Source: Armillaria gallica (taxonomy: Eukaryota; Basidiomycota; Agaricomycetes; Agaricales; Physalacriaceae). From it: a DNA stretch of 64,000 bases. Shown piece by piece: positions 63,173-64,000 of the stretch (positions are counted from its first letter, which is position 1; each line of letters begins with the position of its first letter). Under the pieces are notes generated by a model. The model had not been told where the DNA came from. It saw only the letters and a list, made by a program, of their open reading frames with translations, and searched no databases. The translations under genes were made by a program, and so were the position numbers. The stretch is from the NCBI GenBank assembly GCA_037576215.1, contig JBANDB010000016.1:1302001-1366000 (forward strand). The letters run 5' to 3'.

Positions 63173-64000
63173 TTACCATGCGCGTTCGTTGTACACTCCG
63201 ACCCGAGTGGTTTTCATTGCATCAAAGTGATTCGTCCCTGGTGCTTCGTTGTCCGACTCATGAGAATTTTCTTCAACAATGATTTCTCCTTCTGTGTTGC
63301 CTCGTCTCCAGTTGACTCGGCTCAGTTCGATGTTGTTCAGGAGCCAGGTAGTATCGGATCCGAGATGTGCAGCGAGAGAATGAATGCTGAACATGACACG
63401 AGATACGGCCATTGATGTGACGGCAACGAGGAAGCTGTTAGCATGGTGAGTACTATCATCTGGGAATCAAGGGGCCGTGCCTTACTTTGAGTACATGACA
63501 ACGATATTAAGCTATGGCGGTTCATCAGTTCATCAGATAGATTATGAAGATGTAGGGCAGGGAACGAGCTCACTTGCGGATATTTATCAAAGAAAGATCC
63601 AATGGATGTAAATCCCACAGAAACTGGCGAAAGTGTTAGTAGAACGTTAGATATCTGTTCGAGGCCCTCACCAAAGACGACGAAGAAAAATAGACCGCCA
63701 CTATACAGGACAAGGCAATCAGCGTTCAATGATGTCGCGGAATGGATGAAAGAACTCGTACTCTCTAAGAAGACGTTTCATCACTGGCGCCTGATTGAGC
63801 ATGCGACGATTTTGAAGAGCGCGGAAAACTGTAAGAATGTATAGGAGGGACTGCTGTGTCTGTTAGCTGCAGTCTAATACTTCCGTGATGAGTATAAACC
63901 CACGTGCAGACACAACGAAGGAAAGTAGATGTGCCAAAACATCGGTGGGCGGGAAACTCGACAACCTCGAACCTCGTAATGGATGAATGTCGGTAGAGGT
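63173..64000 (-). CDS. Multi-pass membrane protein, 3' part (runs off window)
   Basis: Minus-strand exons include LLYILTVFRALQNRR and MKRLLREYEFFHPFRDII, then LVLYSGGLFFFVVFG, and a last exon with MAVSRVMFSIHSLAAHLGS and a polar tail ending in GVYNERAW at the stop 63173-63175. The order (helix, charged loop HPFRD, hydrophobic helix, SRxMFxxHS, acidic tail) is that of the agaric DUF6533-like seven-helix membrane proteins. The 5' exons lie beyond the right edge. The joins in the middle are uncertain. Confidence 0.5.

Overview
The window is nuclear DNA of a mushroom-forming basidiomycete (Agaricomycetes). Genes are cut by many short GT-AG introns of about 45-60 nt. Several products belong to families I know mainly or only from agarics: DUF7330, expanded seven-helix membrane proteins, F-box/LRR proteins and HGD-type protein kinases. 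No rRNA, tRNA, CRISPR or complete autonomous transposon was seen.

Left part (1-24.5 kb and 32.1-35.3 kb) is a mosaic of duplicated blocks. A unit of about 3.6 kb occurs at 1-3672 (A) and 20476-24124 (B), and a rearranged form at about 32279-35290 (C). A truncated form lies at about 15630-17035 (E). A, B and C each carry one copy of the same seven-helix membrane protein gene; a diverged, CpG-depleted fourth copy (D) lies on the minus strand at 5393-6789. Gene scraps travel with the blocks: 5' pieces of an RNA polymerase III subunit gene (RPC25-like, three places) and of a DUF726/TMCO4-like gene (two places). A 111-bp perfect foldback element has inserted in block E with a 9-bp target duplication. 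Ordinary genes between the blocks are a DUF3533/SNG1-like membrane protein (12606-14380) and a DUF7330 protein (18002-18882). The stretch 6.9-12.0 kb looks like decayed coding sequence.

Middle part (24.5-41 kb): two tandem minus-strand protein kinases, an F-box/LRR gene, the third seven-helix copy, histidyl-tRNA synthetase with an apparent mitochondrial/cytosolic double start, and a tandem pair of agaric-specific proteins sharing an HVHFPP motif.

Right part (41.4-57.2 kb) reads as a small candidate metabolite locus: a DHA2-type MFS exporter, an FAD aromatic-type monooxygenase, an NRPS-like adenylating enzyme with half a condensation domain and no carrier domain, and a full-length ABCC transporter. 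The monooxygenase and adenylation genes converge 92 bp apart; the adenylation and ABC genes diverge from a 275-bp promoter. The MFS and monooxygenase genes diverge from a 2.4-kb gap holding two TA-flanked MITE-like elements. Beyond it lie an unrecognised gene remnant, a compact homeodomain factor, a chitin-deacetylase-like CE4 enzyme and, running off the right edge, part of another membrane protein.

Exon boundaries were read by eye from splice signals, frame and family similarity. Nothing was searched against a database.
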